Shown here: piece by piece, positions 8,995 through 16,143 of the stretch
How the letters are laid out: every line of letters begins with the position of its first letter
How positions within the stretch are numbered: position 1 is the stretch's first letter
Made by a program: the position numbers and the translations under genes
Source: Treponema bryantii
GTDB taxonomy: Bacteria > Spirochaetota > Spirochaetia > Treponematales > Treponemataceae
Assembly (NCBI GenBank): GCA_015061465.1
Contig: SUWN01000021.1
Span: 1 to 38,797, forward strand
Direction: 5' to 3'
DNA: 38,797 nt
The notes under the pieces: model-generated
The model's input: the letters and a program-made list of their open reading frames with translations, nothing else
The model's database searches: none
What the model was told of the DNA's origin: nothing

Positions 8995-10122
8995 TTAATC
9001 CATTCTTGGTGCAAGAACTTTTCCACCATAAATTTCTTTTGGATAGACAGTGATTTTCAATTTTTTTTCTAACTTTGCAAATTGATTCATTTCAAATTCA
9101 TCACCAATTACAACGTTTATTCCCGTTTTTCCCGCCCGTGCAGTTCTTCCGCTTCTGTGAATAAAAAAATCTTCGTCCGATGGTAAATCCATTTGTACAA
9201 TGTGAGTGATATTTGGAATATCCAATCCTCTTGCAGCCAAATCACTTGTAATTAAGATTTTGTTTTTTCCACTTCGGAATCTATCTAAAGTTGCTTTTCG
9301 TTCTTGTTTATCAGATTTTGCATGAATAGAAGCACATTCAAAATTTTTGTATTTTAATTTTGATGTAATATTTTCTACTTGGTCAGCGCGTGAGGTAAAA
9401 ATTAGAACTTTGCTTGGTTTTTCTGCCAAAAGGAATTTTCTTAAAGTTTCAATTTTATCTCTTTGTTCTGCGTAAATTGCCCAATGCGTAATTCTTTTTG
9501 TCAAAATATCTTCGTTTGGTAAAATTACGTTATTTATTCCTGCAAAAAAACGTTTTGTAAATTGATTGATTGTTGCTGTACAAGCAATTATTTGTGTAGA
9601 CTGTGGAATCAAATTATAAAGTTCATTTGTTTCTTCAAGAAGTTCTTTTTTTACAAGTCTGTCTGTTTCATCAAAAACAATTGCAAATAAATCATTAATT
9701 TTGATTTTTTTTAATCTGATTAATTCAACAATTCTTGCAACTGAACCACAAATGATTTGAGGTTTTTCTTTTAAAGTTTCAAGTTGTCGTTTTATAGGTG
9801 CTCCACCAATTATTAATGCTGATTTTCTGTTTGTGATAGATTTTACATTCATATTGATTTGTGAAGCTAATTCAAAAGTAGGGGCAACAACAAGAATTCT
9901 TAATTTTGTAGAATCATTTTCTTGTTCTAATTTATTTATAAGCGGAAGTAAATATGCAAAAGTTTTTCCAGTTCCTGTTTCTGATTGAAAAACAACATCT
10001 TCACCTTGGCTAATTAAAGGAATAATTTCTTTTTGAACCGCAGTTGGTTCTTTTATGTTTAGCGATGATAATTTTTCGTTTAAATTTTCTGATAATGATA
10101 AAAATACATTTGTGTTTCCCAT
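8995..10122 (-). CDS. DEAD-box-like RNA helicase with altered motifs
   Basis: 375 aa, both RecA-like lobes and little else. Such enzymes unwind short RNA duplexes in ribosome assembly or RNA decay. Seen in order: Q-motif region (EPTAVQKEIIP), motif I SETGTGKT, motif Ia PTFELA (usual PTRELA), motif Ib GSVARI (usual TPGR), motif II DETD (usual DEAD), motif III CTAT (usual SAT), motif IV VLIFTSR, motif V TSDLAARGLDIP, motif VI HRSGRTARAG. ATP-binding residues of motifs I, II (Asp-Glu), V and VI are kept. Changes cluster in the RNA-contacting and coupling motifs of lobe 1. There is no C-terminal RNA-binding extension. No Shine-Dalgarno is seen; a TATAGT -10 element lies 9 nt before the ATG. It is divergently transcribed from the glycosyltransferase. 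Confidence 0.9.
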   Translation of the reverse strand: MGNTNVFLSLSENLNEKLSSLNIKEPTAVQKEIIPLISQGEDVVFQSETGTGKTFAYLLPLINKLEQENDSTKLRILVVAPTFELASQINMNVKSITNRKSALIIGGAPIKRQLETLKEKPQIICGSVARIVELIRLKKIKINDLFAIVFDETDRLVKKELLEETNELYNLIPQSTQIIACTATINQFTKRFFAGINNVILPNEDILTKRITHWAIYAEQRDKIETLRKFLLAEKPSKVLIFTSRADQVENITSKLKYKNFECASIHAKSDKQERKATLDRFRSGKNKILITSDLAARGLDIPNITHIVQMDLPSDEDFFIHRSGRTARAGKTGINVVIGDEFEMNQFAKLEKKLKITVYPKEIYGGKVLAPRMD

Positions 10123-10170
10123 AATATTGTTACTATAGCATACTCACAAAAAATCTGCTATAATATTTGT
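10123..10170. promoter_or_regulatory. back-to-back extended -10 promoters of helicase and glycosyltransferase
   Basis: The 48 bp between the two divergent genes contain near-mirror elements. Plus strand: TGCTATAAT at 10156-10164 (extended -10), 6 nt before the ATG at 10171. Minus strand: TGCTATAGT at 10140-10132, 9 nt before the helicase ATG. No convincing -35 is present for either, which the TGn extension can compensate. Neither ATG has a Shine-Dalgarno, so both messages are probably leaderless or nearly so. The two TGCTATA copies form an inverted repeat spanning the region, so one bound polymerase would occlude the other. Confidence 0.6.
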
Positions 10171-11283
10171 ATGAAAATTGGAATAGACACTTTTGGGTGT
10201 GATCACGCAAGGTCAGGCTTGGGTTCATATTTATATTACTTTGTTTCAAATTTACCAACTGATTCTGAAATTTCGTTTGAACTCTTTGGCTCAGAAATGG
10301 ACAGATATACTTACACATCCGGAAAAGATATTTCATACACATCGGTAAATGTTCCTGATAGTTTACAAGCAGAACGTTTTTGGCACTATTTGAAAATCAA
10401 TCAATTTATCAAAAAAAATAATTACGATGTTACTTTGTTTCCTGCAATTGAAAATGTTTTTCCCACAAAAACAAAAAATAAATCAGTTGCAATTGTAAAT
10501 TCCATTCTTTCAAACTTTTTGGCAAAAACAGATAAATTTACTCAATTTCAATTAAAAAGAGGATTGAATAACGTAAATAAAATTGTTGCCGCTTCAAATT
10601 TTATAAAAAATGATTTGATTTTAAACGGTATTTCTGCTTCTAAAATTCAAGTTATTTACAACGGAATTGATCACAAAATGTTTTTTCCGGCAATTGATTT
10701 AAATCCTGATGTTGTTGAAATAAAACCTTTTGCAATAAAGCGTCCGTATTTTATTTATGGTTCAAGACTTTCTGGCCCAGAAAAAAAACATATTGAATTA
10801 ATTCAAGCATTCACACTCTTTAAGAAAAAATCAAATTATCCACATAGACTTGTTATTTGCGGAAGCGATGGCGCTTATTCTACAGAAATCCAAAAAGCAG
10901 TTTTAGAATCTGAATTTGCAAGTGATATTTTTGTAACAGGATATTTTCCTCACGAAAGTTTTCCTAAATTATATGCAGGTGCAACTGCGTGTGTTTTTCC
11001 ATCTGTAAATGAAGGAGTAGGGTTACCAATCCTTGAATCAATGGCGTGTGGAATTCCTGTTTTGTGTTCAACTTCTGGCGCATTGCCAGAAATTGGAGGA
11101 GATGTTCCTTTATATTTTGATTCAAACAATGTAGACCAAATCGCAGCACAGATGCAAAAAATTGTTGATGATAAAGAATTATATAAACAAAAATCAGAAG
11201 CTGGTCTCTTGTGGGCAAGTCGTTTTAATTGGGAAAAAACTGTTGAACAGACAATTAATTTTATAAATAATGACAAAAAATAA
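10171..11283 (+). CDS. GT4-family glycosyltransferase
   Basis: 370 aa, GT-B fold, retaining glycosyltransferase of family GT4 (group 1), cytoplasmic or membrane-associated, transferring a sugar from a nucleotide-sugar to an unknown acceptor such as a lipid or envelope glycan. Seen: N-terminal acceptor domain with the glycine-rich turn SGLGSYL near residue 16; linker with VIYNGIDHKMF; donor-binding C-terminal domain with the PxxxEGVGLPILE stretch, whose two Glu residues seven apart match the GT4 E-x7-E motif, followed by MACGIPVL and GALPEIGG. No membrane segment. The ATG has no Shine-Dalgarno and lies 6 nt after TATAAT. It is a single-gene unit ended by a bidirectional terminator shared with clpX. 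No linked polysaccharide genes indicate the product. Confidence 0.9.
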   Translation: MKIGIDTFGCDHARSGLGSYLYYFVSNLPTDSEISFELFGSEMDRYTYTSGKDISYTSVNVPDSLQAERFWHYLKINQFIKKNNYDVTLFPAIENVFPTKTKNKSVAIVNSILSNFLAKTDKFTQFQLKRGLNNVNKIVAASNFIKNDLILNGISASKIQVIYNGIDHKMFFPAIDLNPDVVEIKPFAIKRPYFIYGSRLSGPEKKHIELIQAFTLFKKKSNYPHRLVICGSDGAYSTEIQKAVLESEFASDIFVTGYFPHESFPKLYAGATACVFPSVNEGVGLPILESMACGIPVLCSTSGALPEIGGDVPLYFDSNNVDQIAAQMQKIVDDKELYKQKSEAGLLWASRFNWEKTVEQTINFINNDKK

Positions 11284-11306
11284 TTGATTCTAAAATAAAG
11301 TTAAAG

Positions 11307-11341
11307 AAAAAAGATGAAGTTTTTACACTTCATCTTTTTTT
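11307..11341. terminator. bidirectional rho-independent terminator
   Basis: A perfect 10-bp stem (11311-11320 with 11327-11336) with a 6-nt loop is flanked by an A run on the left and a T run on the right. It can therefore end the glycosyltransferase transcript on the plus strand and the clpP-clpX transcript on the minus strand. Confidence 0.88.
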
Positions 11342-11362
11342 ATGTTTACAATCAATCTGATT

Positions 11363-12628
11363 TTAGTCTTCTTTTACTGGTAAGAATAATTCAGAAATAT
11401 TTTTAATTTTTTCATTATTCAAAACAAATTCTTTTGTTACAGTAAAAGATTTTTTTTCTTCCAAATCAGGAATTTCGAACATTACATCCATCAACATTCT
11501 TTCAACAATTGTTCTTAATCCACGAGCACCAGTTTTTTGTCTGATTGCTTCGTTTGCAATTTCTTCAATTGCGTCTTGTTCAAAAATGAGTTGAATTCCA
11601 TCAATTTCAAAAGATGCTTTAAACTGTTTTGTAATTGCATTTTTTGGTTCTGTCAAAATTAAAACTAAATCATCTTTTGTTAATTCTTTTAAAGCAACTG
11701 TAATTGGCATACGACCAATAATTTCTGGAATTAAACCAAATTTTACCAAATCATCTGGCGAAACTTGATTCAAAAGATTCATAGTTTTTTCGCTATCAAT
11801 TTGTCCAATGTTTGAACCAAATCCCATTGCTCTATCAGTTGTTCTTTCTTCAATTATTTTATCCAAGCCAACAAATGCACCGCCAAGAATGAACAAAATA
11901 TTTGTTGTATCAATTTGAATCATTTCTTGATTTGGATGTTTTCTTCCGCCTTGTGGTGGAACGCTTGCAACAGTTCCTTCGATAATCTTTAATAATGCTT
12001 GTTGAACACCTTCGCCACTTACGTCTCTTGTAATTGAAGTGTTTTCGCTTTTTCTAGCAATTTTATCAATTTCATCAATAAAGATAATTCCTCTTTCAGC
12101 TGCTTCTACGTTTCCATCTGCTGCGTTGATTAATTTTAAAAGAACATTTTCTACGTCTTCACCAACGTATCCAGCTTCTGTCAATGTTGTTGCGTCTGCA
12201 ATAGCAAAAGGAACTTTTAATCTTTCTGCCAATGTTTTTGCCAATAAAGTTTTACCACTACCAGTTGGTCCGATTAAAAGAACGTTCGATTTTTCGATTT
12301 TAACGCCACTTTCACTAATTTTATACATATTATCAATAGACATTCTTTTGTAATGGTTATAAACAGCTACAGATAATACTTTTTTTGCGCTATCTTGCCC
12401 AATGACATACTGATCCAAATATTCTTTAAATTCTCGTGGAGTAGGTACTTCATTTAATTCAATTGGTGTTAGATTTGCCGCATCAAAGTCAAGTTTATCC
12501 TGACAAACAGAAATACATTTATCACAAATAAAAGTTCCTATTGGGCTGGCAATTAATTTTCTATCTCTGTCACCTTGTTTTCCGCAAAAAAAACAATTTC
12601 CTTTTACAGAGGGTGTAAATCTTTTCAT
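11363..12628 (-). CDS. clpX: ATP-dependent Clp protease ATP-binding subunit ClpX
   Basis: 421-aa AAA+ unfoldase that recognises tagged proteins, unfolds them and feeds them to ClpP. Seen: N-terminal zinc-binding domain with Cys12, Cys15, Cys35 and Cys38; Walker A GPTGSGKT; pore-1 loop GYVGED; Walker B IIFIDEID; a large-domain pore/RKH-type segment; sensor-2 region [10 protein letters not shown] near the C-terminus. Length matches the family. ATG at 12628 is preceded by AAGGA. It lies 30 nt downstream of clpP on the same strand and is probably co-transcribed with it; its message ends at the shared terminator at 11307-11341. Confidence 0.97.
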   Translation of the reverse strand: MKRFTPSVKGNCFFCGKQGDRDRKLIASPIGTFICDKCISVCQDKLDFDAANLTPIELNEVPTPREFKEYLDQYVIGQDSAKKVLSVAVYNHYKRMSIDNMYKISESGVKIEKSNVLLIGPTGSGKTLLAKTLAERLKVPFAIADATTLTEAGYVGEDVENVLLKLINAADGNVEAAERGIIFIDEIDKIARKSENTSITRDVSGEGVQQALLKIIEGTVASVPPQGGRKHPNQEMIQIDTTNILFILGGAFVGLDKIIEERTTDRAMGFGSNIGQIDSEKTMNLLNQVSPDDLVKFGLIPEIIGRMPITVALKELTKDDLVLILTEPKNAITKQFKASFEIDGIQLIFEQDAIEEIANEAIRQKTGARGLRTIVERMLMDVMFEIPDLEEKKSFTVTKEFVLNNEKIKNISELFLPVKED

Positions 12629-12658
12629 AAATAAATCCTTAAGATGATTTAATTAATT

Positions 12659-13258
12659 TTATTTTTTTGAAGGCATTATATGATCGATAATACCGTATTC
12701 TTTTGCATCTTGTGCAGACATAAAGAAATCTCTTTCCATATCTTCAGCAACTTGTTCTGTAGATTTGTTTGTGTGTTTTGCCAAATATTCAATAGAAAGT
12801 TTCTTTAATCTTAAAATTTCTTTTGCTTGAATAGAAATGTCACTTTCTTGACCTTCTACACCGCCTCTTGGTTGATGAATCATCACTCTTGAAGAAGGAA
12901 GTGCGTATCTTTTTCCAGCAGTTCCACCAGCTAAAAGAATTGCAGCCATACTTGCAGCTTGACCCATACAAATAGTCTGAATATCACATTTTACATATTG
13001 CATTGTGTCATAAATTGCTAAACCTGCTGTTACAACTCCGCCTGGTGAATTAATATAAATGCTAATATCTTTGTCTGGATTTTCTGATTCAAGGAAAAGG
13101 ATTTGAGCAACTGCTAAATCTGCTGTAGCGTCATTAATTTCTCCGTCAATAAAAATAATTCTATCTTTTAATAATCTAGAAAATAAATCATAAGAACGTT
13201 CTCCGTTACCAGTACGTTCGATTACATTAGGAATTAATGTGTTCATTCTTTCGTTCAT
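12659..13258 (-). CDS. clpP: ATP-dependent Clp protease proteolytic subunit ClpP
   Basis: 199-aa serine protease that assembles as a tetradecameric chamber docked to ClpX or ClpA. The catalytic triad is visible as Ser103 (GQAASMAA), His128 (MIHQP) and Asp177 (ERDFF), with the spacing of characterised ClpPs. YINSPGG near residue 68 forms the substrate-binding/oxyanion region. The start ATG at 13258 follows a weak AAGGA. The order tig-clpP-clpX, all minus strand, is conserved in many bacteria. A promoter candidate lies at 13293-13320 and a terminator separates it from tig, so clpP-clpX is probably its own unit. Confidence 0.97.
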   Translation of the reverse strand: MNERMNTLIPNVIERTGNGERSYDLFSRLLKDRIIFIDGEINDATADLAVAQILFLESENPDKDISIYINSPGGVVTAGLAIYDTMQYVKCDIQTICMGQAASMAAILLAGGTAGKRYALPSSRVMIHQPRGGVEGQESDISIQAKEILRLKKLSIEYLAKHTNKSTEQVAEDMERDFFMSAQDAKEYGIIDHIMPSKK

Positions 13259-13292
13259 AAAAAATCCTTATATCTAAAATATTTTCGTATAT

Positions 13293-13320
13293 AATATAGT
13301 GTTTTTTTTAAATAAAGCAA
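13293..13320 (-). promoter_or_regulatory. promoter candidate for clpP-clpX
   Basis: Minus strand TTGCTT (13320-13315) and TATATT (13298-13293) are 16 nt apart, in the gap between the tig terminator and clpP. The surroundings are very AT-rich, so this is only a moderate call. No heat-shock element (CIRCE-like inverted repeat) was seen. Confidence 0.4.
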
Positions 13321-13380
13321 ATATATAAATGAAATAAAATCAAAAAGTTGTTTTTTTATTACAATAATGTCTTATAAAAC

Positions 13381-13411
13381 AAAAAAGGCTGTCGTTTAGA
13401 CAACCTTTTTT
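13381..13411 (-). terminator. rho-independent terminator of tig
   Basis: Read on the minus strand: a 7-bp stem GGTTGTC/GACAGCC (one G-U pair) with a 5-nt loop, extended by A/T pairing and followed by a T run. It lies 12-42 nt beyond the tig stop codon. Confidence 0.8.
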
Positions 13412-13422
13412 ATATAAAACGT

Positions 13423-14778
13423 TTATCTTTGTTCAAACAATTCTTTGAACGAAAGTTTATCACCTTTTGATACCTTAATTTCTTTATAGATTTCATCAAA
13501 AAGTTTGTTTTCTTTTGTATCATCAACTAGATATTCTCTAGCTCTTGGGTCTCCGTAGTGTTTTTTTACATCTTCTACAGACATACCACTTTCTTCTGCA
13601 ATTCTTCCGTAAGCAGCTTCAACTTCTTCTGGTGTAACAGAAATGTTTCTTTCACGAATTAATGAATCAACAATAATTCTTGATTTAAGCATTTTTTCGC
13701 TATCGCCAGTCCAATCATTTAACATAGCTTCTTTTGTTTGACCTGAAGCTGCAATCATTTTTTCTAATTGTTCTGGAGTTGTTTGGAATTGCTGAGCCAT
13801 CATATTCCATCTTCCATCAAGTTCAGCTTGGAGCATTGATGCAGGAATTTCAAATGGATTTTTCTCAACAAGTTGATTTAGCAAGTCGTTGTTTTTGATT
13901 TCTTTAAGTTTTCTTTCTTTTGCAAGTTCCATATTTTTCTTAATGTCATTTTTCATGTCATCAAGTGTTTGATATTTTTCACTTACGTCTTGTGCCAAAT
14001 CATCATCGATTTCTGGAAGATTGCGAACTTTTAATGCTTTGATAGAAACTTGGATTTTCTTTGTTTTTCCAGCCAAATCTTCGTTTTCATCATTTTTAGC
14101 ATATTTTTTTGTGATATCTTTTGTTTCACCTTTTTTCATGCCGATGATTTCATCATCAATTTTGTAGATGTTTTCACCAGTTCCTACAGTAAATACAAAA
14201 TCTTCACGTTTTGAATCTTCAATTACAGCACCGTTGTCGTCTAATTCACAATAGTTGATTGTAACGATATCATCTTTTGCAACTGGTTCGTCATCTTTTT
14301 TATCCATAACCATTGCATTTCTTTCTTGAATTTGTTTGAGTTCGTCCTGTAAATCAGCATCAGAAATTGTAACTTGTGGTTCTTTTACTGTGATTCCAGA
14401 GAAATCTTTTACAGAAACTGTTGGGAATACATCATAAGTTACTGAATATTTTAATTCTTTTGTAACGTCTAAAGCTGGCATTTCTTCCATTACTGGTTGA
14501 GCATAAGGAAGAGGGCGATTTTCTTTTTCGTTATCAAAGATTTCATTTAATGATTTGTCAATTAATTCACTAATTGCATCTGCTCTTAGAGACTCACCAT
14601 ATTTTCTTTCAAGTACAGAAGCAGGAACGTGTCCTTTTCTAAAGCCAGGAATCTGAACGTTTTTTACGTATTTTGAAACTACATCTTTGTATGCTTCTTC
14701 AACGTCTTTTTTAGCGATTGTTACAGTTAATTTAACTGCCGATTTTTCTAATTTTGTGAATTCTTTTGTAAGTTTCAC
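13423..14778 (-). CDS. tig: trigger factor (ribosome-associated chaperone, peptidyl-prolyl isomerase)
   Basis: 451-aa chaperone that docks beside the ribosomal exit tunnel and shields nascent chains. Seen: the N-terminal ribosome-binding domain with signature loop GFRKGHVP (near residue 46), the FKBP-like isomerase domain (about residues 155-245, starting AKDDIVTINY), and the long helical C-terminal arms. Length is typical. The start is GTG at 14778, preceded by AGGAG with a 6-nt spacer. It sits between the tRNA cluster terminator and the clpP-clpX unit. No strong separate promoter was identified in the short gap after the tRNA terminator, so some read-through from the tRNA operon is possible. 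Confidence 0.96.
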   Translation of the reverse strand: MKLTKEFTKLEKSAVKLTVTIAKKDVEEAYKDVVSKYVKNVQIPGFRKGHVPASVLERKYGESLRADAISELIDKSLNEIFDNEKENRPLPYAQPVMEEMPALDVTKELKYSVTYDVFPTVSVKDFSGITVKEPQVTISDADLQDELKQIQERNAMVMDKKDDEPVAKDDIVTINYCELDDNGAVIEDSKREDFVFTVGTGENIYKIDDEIIGMKKGETKDITKKYAKNDENEDLAGKTKKIQVSIKALKVRNLPEIDDDLAQDVSEKYQTLDDMKNDIKKNMELAKERKLKEIKNNDLLNQLVEKNPFEIPASMLQAELDGRWNMMAQQFQTTPEQLEKMIAASGQTKEAMLNDWTGDSEKMLKSRIIVDSLIRERNISVTPEEVEAAYGRIAEESGMSVEDVKKHYGDPRAREYLVDDTKENKLFDEIYKEIKVSKGDKLSFKELFEQR

Positions 14779-14806
14779 AGTGAGCTCCTATAAAAATTAT
14801 GATTAT

Positions 14807-14840
14807 AAAAAAAAGCGATCCAGAAAGTATCTGAATCGCT
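14807..14840 (-). terminator. rho-independent terminator of the tRNA operon
   Basis: Minus-strand hairpin with a 10-bp stem (14815-14824 with 14830-14839, one non-Watson-Crick position) and a 5-nt loop, followed by eight T (minus strand). It lies about 14 nt beyond the last tRNA-Gly. Confidence 0.85.
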
Positions 14841-14853
14841 TCTTTTGATTTAG

Positions 14854-14925
14854 AGCGGGAAACGGGAGTCGGACCCGCGACATCCACCTTGGCAAGGTGG
14901 CGCTCTACCACTGAGCTATTCCCGC
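14854..14925 (-). tRNA. tRNA-Gly (anticodon GCC), copy 1
   Basis: Minus strand folds as a cloverleaf: 7-bp acceptor GCGGGAA/TTCCCGC, D-arm, anticodon stem CACCT/AGGTG with loop TTGCCAA, and T-arm with GGTCCGACTCC. The discriminator is U. CCA is not encoded. The sequence is identical to the next copy. Confidence 0.97.
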
Positions 14926-14973
14926 AAATTAAATATGCGTTTTCAGGTCTCTATTTACTTTTTTATTAAATAG

Positions 14974-15045
14974 AGCGGGAAACGGGAGTCGGACCCGCGA
15001 CATCCACCTTGGCAAGGTGGCGCTCTACCACTGAGCTATTCCCGC
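14974..15045 (-). tRNA. tRNA-Gly (anticodon GCC), copy 2
   Basis: Identical in sequence to the copy at 14854-14925 and offset from it by exactly 120 bp; the identity continues for a few bases on the 3' flank. This indicates a recent tandem duplication or gene conversion. CCA is not encoded. Confidence 0.97.
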
Positions 15046-15073
15046 ATATATATATTAAAAGGTTTTTGAAAAG

Positions 15074-15153
15074 TGCGAGAGGAGGGACTTGAACCCTCAC
15101 GCCGAAGCACTAGATCCTAAGTCTAGCGTGTATGCCAATTTCACCACTCTCGC
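15074..15153 (-). tRNA. tRNA-Leu (anticodon TAG)
   Basis: Minus strand: acceptor GCGAGAG/CTCTCGC, anticodon loop CTTAGGA reading CUN leucine codons, and the long class II variable arm (TGCTTCGGCG) expected for leucine. Discriminator A. CCA is not encoded. Confidence 0.97.
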
Positions 15154-15183
15154 AAAACTAACCTTATAATAAACATTTTTGTA

Positions 15184-15256
15184 TGAGCCATGCAGGGATC
15201 GAACCTGCGACCCACAGATTAAGAGTCTGTTGCTCTACCAGCTGAGCTAATGGCCC
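15184..15256 (-). tRNA. tRNA-Lys (anticodon CTT)
   Basis: Minus strand: acceptor GGGCCAT paired with ATGGCTC (one G-U), anticodon stem ACAGA/TCTGT with loop CTCTTAA, T-arm with GGTTCGATCCC. It reads AAG. Discriminator A, no encoded CCA. A promoter candidate lies just upstream (15285-15313). Confidence 0.96.
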
Positions 15257-15284
15257 ATTAGAGTTTGCTTAATCAACGAAAATC

Positions 15285-15313
15285 AATATATCAAAAATTA
15301 TAGTTTGTATCAA
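15285..15313 (-). promoter_or_regulatory. promoter for the Lys-Leu-Gly-Gly part of the tRNA cluster
   Basis: Minus strand TTGATA (15313-15308) and TATATT (15290-15285) separated by exactly 17 nt, in the 95-bp gap between the tRNA-Arg and tRNA-Lys genes. The predicted start near 15278 is about 22 nt from the tRNA-Lys 5' end. Confidence 0.6.
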
Positions 15314-15351
15314 GTATTTTTCTATTGATTTAACGTGATTTAACAAAAAAA

Positions 15352-15425
15352 TGCGTCTGAGAGGATTCGAACCTCCTACCACCGGATTCGAAGTCCGGTG
15401 CTCTATCCAGATGAGCTACAGGCGC
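15352..15425 (-). tRNA. tRNA-Arg (anticodon TCG)
   Basis: Minus strand: acceptor GCGCCTG paired with CAGACGC (one mispair or wobble), anticodon stem CCGGA/TCCGG with loop CTTCGAA, T-arm GGTTCGAATCC. It reads CGA. Discriminator A, CCA not encoded. Confidence 0.96.
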
Positions 15426-15461
15426 ATTTATTCAAAGGTTATGCCTTTAAAATAAAAAAAG

Positions 15462-15534
15462 GGTGCCTAGTGGGGATCGAACCCACGACAACAAGATCCA
15501 CAATCTTGCGCTCTACCGCTGAACTATAGGCACC
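15462..15534 (-). tRNA. tRNA-His (anticodon GTG)
   Basis: Minus strand: the 5' end carries the extra G(-1) opposite C73 that is diagnostic for histidine tRNA. The anticodon stem CAAGA/TCTTG has loop TTGTGGA. T-arm GGTTCGATCCC. It is the first tRNA of the cluster; a small AAAGG/CCTTT hairpin lies between it and tRNA-Arg. Confidence 0.97.
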
Positions 15535-15557
15535 GTATTTTGTCTAACGACTTAAGT

Positions 15558-15587
15558 AATATAACAAAAAAAATTAAGTTTGGTCAA
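15558..15587 (-). promoter_or_regulatory. promoter for the tRNA-His/Arg end of the tRNA cluster
   Basis: Minus strand TTGACC (15587-15582) and TATATT (15563-15558) separated by 18 nt. The start would fall near 15551, about 17 nt upstream of tRNA-His. Confidence 0.6.
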
Positions 15588-15621
15588 TAGGTAAAAAAAT
15601 TAAAATCTTTTAATTATTTTC

Positions 15622-15648
15622 TAAAGTAAAATTTTGCAAATCCGATAA
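15622..15648 (+). promoter_or_regulatory. sigma-28 (FliA) promoter of the flgN-flgK-flgL-fliW-csrA operon
   Basis: TAAAGTAA (15622-15629), an 11-nt spacer, then TCCGATAA (15641-15648). This matches the flagellar sigma-28 consensus TAAAGTTT-N11-GCCGATAA at all core positions except one base of the -10. It stands about 40 nt before the flgN ATG. It places the hook-associated proteins and the CsrA/FliW pair in the late flagellar class. Confidence 0.85.
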
Positions 15649-15687
15649 TCAAGTGAATATTTGTAAATTTTTTAGGAGTATTAATTT

Positions 15688-16128
15688 ATGAAAGAAACAG
15701 ATAATCGTAATTTTGAATTAATTCTTATTGAAGAAGATAAACTTCTTAATGAAATGATTTTAAAACAACAGGAATTACGTAAAACTGTTGCAAATAAAGA
15801 TTGGCAATCACTTTTAAGTGTTATTTCTCAAATAAATTTGATTTCTGATTCTTTCCAAAAATTAGATACAAAACGTGATGAACTTCAATCTGAACTTACA
15901 AGAGAAGAATATAAAAATTATTTGCCAAAGTTAGGTGAATTGCGTAGAAAACTTACAAAATGCAAGGTGGAAAATCATTCACTTTCAGAATACGTGAATG
16001 TTACAAAAGATTTTATTCAAAGTGTAATTGACGATGCGTTACCACAGAAAAGAGCAAAAGTTTATTCTAGAGATGGTAATATTGTAAAAAATCAACCACA
16101 AAGTGTTGTTTTGGATTGTTTATATTAA
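15688..16128 (+). CDS. flgN: FlgN-family flagellar export chaperone
   Basis: 146 aa, all-helical and highly charged (helices about residues 8-35, 40-70, 75-100 and 105-125), matching the size and character of FlgN. FlgN binds FlgK and FlgL in the cytoplasm and delivers them to the flagellar export gate. The call rests mainly on context: it lies 15 nt upstream of flgK, which is followed by flgL, and has a sigma-28 promoter in front. FlgN sequences diverge strongly, so sequence alone would be weaker evidence. ATG at 15688 is preceded by AGGAG with proper spacing. Confidence 0.8.
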   Translation: MKETDNRNFELILIEEDKLLNEMILKQQELRKTVANKDWQSLLSVISQINLISDSFQKLDTKRDELQSELTREEYKNYLPKLGELRRKLTKCKVENHSLSEYVNVTKDFIQSVIDDALPQKRAKVYSRDGNIVKNQPQSVVLDCLY

Positions 16129-16143
16129 TAGAAGGGGAAGAAA

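Noticed and set aside
10950..11276. Minus-strand open frames inside the glycosyltransferase gene
   Set aside because: They lie antisense to the conserved donor-binding domain and show no recognisable domain.
14851..15046. Direct repeats with similar spacers as a CRISPR-like array
   Set aside because: The repeats are two full tRNA-Gly genes with cloverleaf structure; there are only two units and no cas genes.
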